From JAIEPT01 sp038217425 (lineage in GTDB: Bacteria > Planctomycetota > Planctomycetia > Gemmatales > Gemmataceae): a stretch of 8,097 bases of DNA. This document shows, one piece after another, positions 6,447-8,097 of the stretch. A program made the translations under genes and the position numbers. Under the pieces are notes generated by a model that saw nothing but the letters and a program-made list of their open reading frames with translations, made no database searches and had not been told where the DNA came from. The DNA is taken from NCBI GenBank assembly GCA_038217425.1, contig JBBQPM010000254.1, positions 1 through 8,097 of the forward strand. Direction: 5' to 3'. Position 1 is the stretch's first letter. Each line of letters begins with the position of its first letter.

Positions 6447-6502
6447 CAGCGAGCACTTGCAACTCGCTTGTCCTCCGGGCGCTAACGCGGCCCGGCTCGC
6501 TG
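6447..6502. repeat. Nested palindromic (REP-like) element
   Basis: An outer 8-bp inverted repeat, CAGCGAGC (6447-6454) with GCTCGCTG (6495-6502), encloses a second hairpin. The inner hairpin pairs CCGGGC (6475-6480) with GCCCGG (6490-6495) around a GC-TAAC-GC core; G6495 is shared with the outer stem. CTCGCT also occurs at 6463-6468, so AGCGAG at 6448-6453 has two mutually exclusive partners. The GCGTTAGC-type core flanked by CCGGG arms resembles intergenic palindromes I associate with planctomycete genomes. That resemblance is from memory. Only one copy lies in the window. Confidence 0.45.
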
Positions 6503-6587
6503 TTTCGGAGTCCGCACTCAGCTCGGCGGGAATGTTTAGCCGCGACGCATTCGCGGAACGCGGCGATCGCTTCGAGAATTTGGGCTG

Positions 6588-6616
6588 TTGAAGTCTCGGC
6601 ATTTTTCGGGTAGTCT
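6588..6616 (+). promoter_or_regulatory. Possible sigma70-type promoter for the PQQ-like propeller gene
   Basis: TTGAAG (6588-6593, four of six matches to TTGACA) and TAGTCT (6611-6616, three of six to TATAAT) are 17 bp apart. They lie in the less GC-rich stretch before the propeller gene, 56 bp from its ATG. The spacing and position are good and the -10 match is poor. Confidence 0.3.
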
Positions 6617-6672
6617 CAATTCTCTGCGTGTACGCCCCGCCCGATTCCACTTCCCCCTTCGAGACTGCCGAC

Positions 6673-7956
6673 ATGCGTTGGATAAATTCCCAAGCAATAA
6701 TACTTCTAACCCTCGTGCTGGCGTTGCCGTCCAACAGCCGAGCAGAAAACTGGCCCGGTTGGCGTGGGCCGACGGGGCTGGGCTACACATCGGAAAAAGA
6801 CCTCCCCCTCACCTGGGACGGTAAGACCGGCAAGAACATTCTCTGGAAGACCCCCATACACGGCGGCGGCAAGAACAATCCTGAGTTCGCCACCCCCGGT
6901 TGGTCGAGCCCGATCGTTTGGGGCGATCGCATCTTTGTCACCACCGCCACCTTCCCGGCCGGGCTTGCCGAGAAAGAGCGCCGAAGTTCGATCGCGCAAC
7001 ACCATATCCTCTGTTTCGACGCCAAGGACGGCAAGCAGCTCTGGGATACGGAGATTCCGGCAGGCAAGATCGTCGTCGATAACTTCTACCATGGCTACGC
7101 GGTTCCGACGCCCGTCACCGACGGCAAGATGGTCTTCGGCCTCTTCGGTTCGGGCGTGTTGGCGGCGGTCACATTCCAGGGCGATATCGTCTGGCGTGAA
7201 GAACTGCCGCGGCTGAAAGACAGCGATGCCGGCGTGTGTTCCAGTCCCATTCTTTACGAAGACACGATTATCATTCCTGGCCTTCAAGAACTGGGACTGC
7301 GAGCCCTGGAGAAAAAGACGGGCAAACTAAAATGGGAGCAGCAAACCAAGGCGCGCAACACCATGTCGACGCCGGTCGTTCTGCAAATTCGCGATAAGCT
7401 TCAACTCATCCATTTCGCGGGGGGGATTCAAAGCCTCAATCCGGCGACCGGCGAACTGCTTTGGAACTGCAAGACCCCGACGGCTCAATCCTCGCCGGCC
7501 TTCGGTGGCGGGCTGATCTACGCGGACGTCGGTCGAGGCGGACAGCAAGGCGCCGCCGTCGATCCGACGGGAACGGGCGACGTCTCGAAAACGCACGTCA
7601 AATGGCAGACGCGCATCGAAGGCGCCGCCGGCAGCTCGGCGATCGTCGTCGGCACGCAAATCTATCGCGGCAGCAGTTCCGATTTGCTGCGCAGCCTGAG
7701 TCTCGCCACGGGAGAGCTCCTCTTCGAAGAAAAGCTCGCCAAGCTCTCTCCGAGCTCCAGTCCGATCGCGACGCCGGAAGGCCGAATCTATTTCGCGAGT
7801 TCGGGAAGGACCTACGTCATCCAGGCAGGCCCCAAGTACGAGTTTTTGGCCGTCAACGACCTGGGCGACGGCCCCGACTACGCCTCCGCCGCCGTTTCGG
7901 AAGGCCGAATCTACATCAAGGGCAAATCGTATCTGTGGTGTATCGGCACGAAGTAA
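6673..7956 (+). CDS. Secreted PQQ-like beta-propeller repeat protein, 427 aa
   Basis: The N-terminus is a Sec signal peptide (about 1-24, hydrophobic AIILLTLVLALPS, cleavage after SRA). It is followed by ENWPGWRGPTGLG, the WPxWRGP opening typical of exported planctomycete propeller proteins. At least four blade repeats ending in a G-x-L/Q-L-W type strand are visible: LCFDAKDGKQLWDTEIP (113-129), LRALEKKTGKLKWEQQ (209-224), IQSLNPATGELLWNCKTP (252-269) and LRSLSLATGELLFEEKL (339-355). The last blade probably closes with the terminal YLWCIG. The fold resembles the PQQ enzyme and BamB propellers, but no full quinoprotein active site is evident, so catalysis should not be assumed. A scaffold or binding role in the envelope is inferred. 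ATG 6673 is preferred over an upstream GTG at 6628, because it begins directly with the signal peptide. It lies 275 bp after the DUF1501 gene and probably has its own promoter. Confidence 0.9.
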   Translation: MRWINSQAIILLTLVLALPSNSRAENWPGWRGPTGLGYTSEKDLPLTWDGKTGKNILWKTPIHGGGKNNPEFATPGWSSPIVWGDRIFVTTATFPAGLAEKERRSSIAQHHILCFDAKDGKQLWDTEIPAGKIVVDNFYHGYAVPTPVTDGKMVFGLFGSGVLAAVTFQGDIVWREELPRLKDSDAGVCSSPILYEDTIIIPGLQELGLRALEKKTGKLKWEQQTKARNTMSTPVVLQIRDKLQLIHFAGGIQSLNPATGELLWNCKTPTAQSSPAFGGGLIYADVGRGGQQGAAVDPTGTGDVSKTHVKWQTRIEGAAGSSAIVVGTQIYRGSSSDLLRSLSLATGELLFEEKLAKLSPSSSPIATPEGRIYFASSGRTYVIQAGPKYEFLAVNDLGDGPDYASAAVSEGRIYIKGKSYLWCIGTK

Positions 7957-7983
7957 CGAGGGCGCGCCAATCCTTTCCGGCAC

Positions 7984-8097
7984 TCATGCGGCATTCCAGT
8001 ATGCGGCCCATTGGCTGCTGTAGTTGAGACAGCAGAGTTCGCCCATTTTGTTGGCGTTCTCCACCTTCCAACGGGCGCCCGTCTGTTTCAATCGCTT
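7984..8097 (-). CDS. C-terminal 37 residues of a probable transposase (cut by window edge)
   Basis: The minus strand is open from base 8097 down to a TGA at 7986-7984. The product includes RLKQTGARWKVEN followed by MGELCCL and ends SSQWAAYWNAA. The pattern of a basic R-x-K-x-x-GARW segment, then a Leu-rich helix and W-x-x-YW near the end resembles the C-terminal tail of some insertion-sequence transposases (ISKra4/UPF0236-like). With only 37 residues this assignment is tentative, and another protein family is possible. The stop is 27 bp from the convergent stop of the propeller gene. Confidence 0.45.
   Translation of the reverse strand, partial: KRLKQTGARWKVENANKMGELCCLNYSSQWAAYWNAA

Larger units (their letters stand above)
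6398..6672. other. Intergenic region between the DUF1501 and propeller genes
   Basis: No gene is supported here. The first half is very GC-rich and contains the palindromic element at 6447-6502. Further on are a short dyad, CCGCG/CGCGG (6540-6544 with 6552-6556), and the palindrome GCGATCGC (6563-6570). The last 100 bp are less GC-rich and carry a possible promoter for the propeller gene. No stem followed by a T run was found after the DUF1501 stop, so the operon's transcription end is not visible. Confidence 0.6.

Noticed and set aside
6563..6930. Two copies of GCGATCGC (6563-6570 and 6923-6930), as in the cyanobacterial HIP1 repeat
   Set aside because: Two copies of an 8-bp GC-rich palindrome can occur by chance in DNA of this composition, and one lies inside a coding region with no special context.
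8015..8035. CTGCTG/CAGCAG stem near the right edge
   Set aside because: It lies inside the transposase-like reading frame, is only six base pairs, and has no T run, so chance is the simplest explanation.

Overview
The window looks like part of a Planctomycetota chromosome. It is GC-rich, with a strong C/G bias at third codon positions. It carries three protein families typical of that phylum: a PSCyt1-DUF1549-DUF1553 protein, a Tat-exported DUF1501 protein and a secreted PQQ-like beta-propeller. The family (Gemmata-like, Pirellula-like or other) cannot be settled from this sequence alone.

Layout, left to right. (1) At the left edge, on the minus strand, is the N-terminal 79 codons of a GDP-L-fucose synthase-like NAD(P)-dependent epimerase. 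(2) Divergent from it, after about 80 bp, is a plus-strand HAD-family hydrolase (319-972). (3) A minus-strand secreted subtilisin-like (S8) peptidase (924-2141) runs tail-to-tail into the HAD gene; the two reading frames overlap by 49 bp. (4) A 393-bp divergent intergenic region (2142-2534) is rich in short dyads. One dyad is a hairpin that would bury the peptidase's ribosome binding site. Another lies over a possible promoter for the next gene. (5) A plus-strand pair, probably an operon, encodes an 820-residue PSCyt1-DUF1549-DUF1553 protein (2535-4997) and, after a 47-bp gap, a 450-residue DUF1501 protein (5045-6397). (6) A 275-bp intergenic region (6398-6672) contains a nested palindromic, REP-like element and a possible promoter. 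(7) A plus-strand secreted PQQ-like beta-propeller protein follows (6673-7956). (8) At the right edge, on the minus strand, is the last 37 codons of what resembles a transposase, only 27 bp from the propeller gene's stop.

How the genes may work together. The PSCyt1-DUF1549-DUF1553 protein has a Sec signal and two CxxCH haem-attachment motifs, and the DUF1501 protein has a twin-arginine signal. They form the recurrent planctomycete pair whose function is not established; an envelope role with electron transfer or substrate processing is a reasonable inference. The propeller protein is also exported and could be a scaffold or partner, but it probably has its own promoter. The epimerase, HAD hydrolase and peptidase show no clear link to this pair. 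I saw no tRNA, rRNA, CRISPR array or phage module. Most of the window is ordinary planctomycete gene content; the less ordinary points are the regulatory structures and the poorly understood export cluster.
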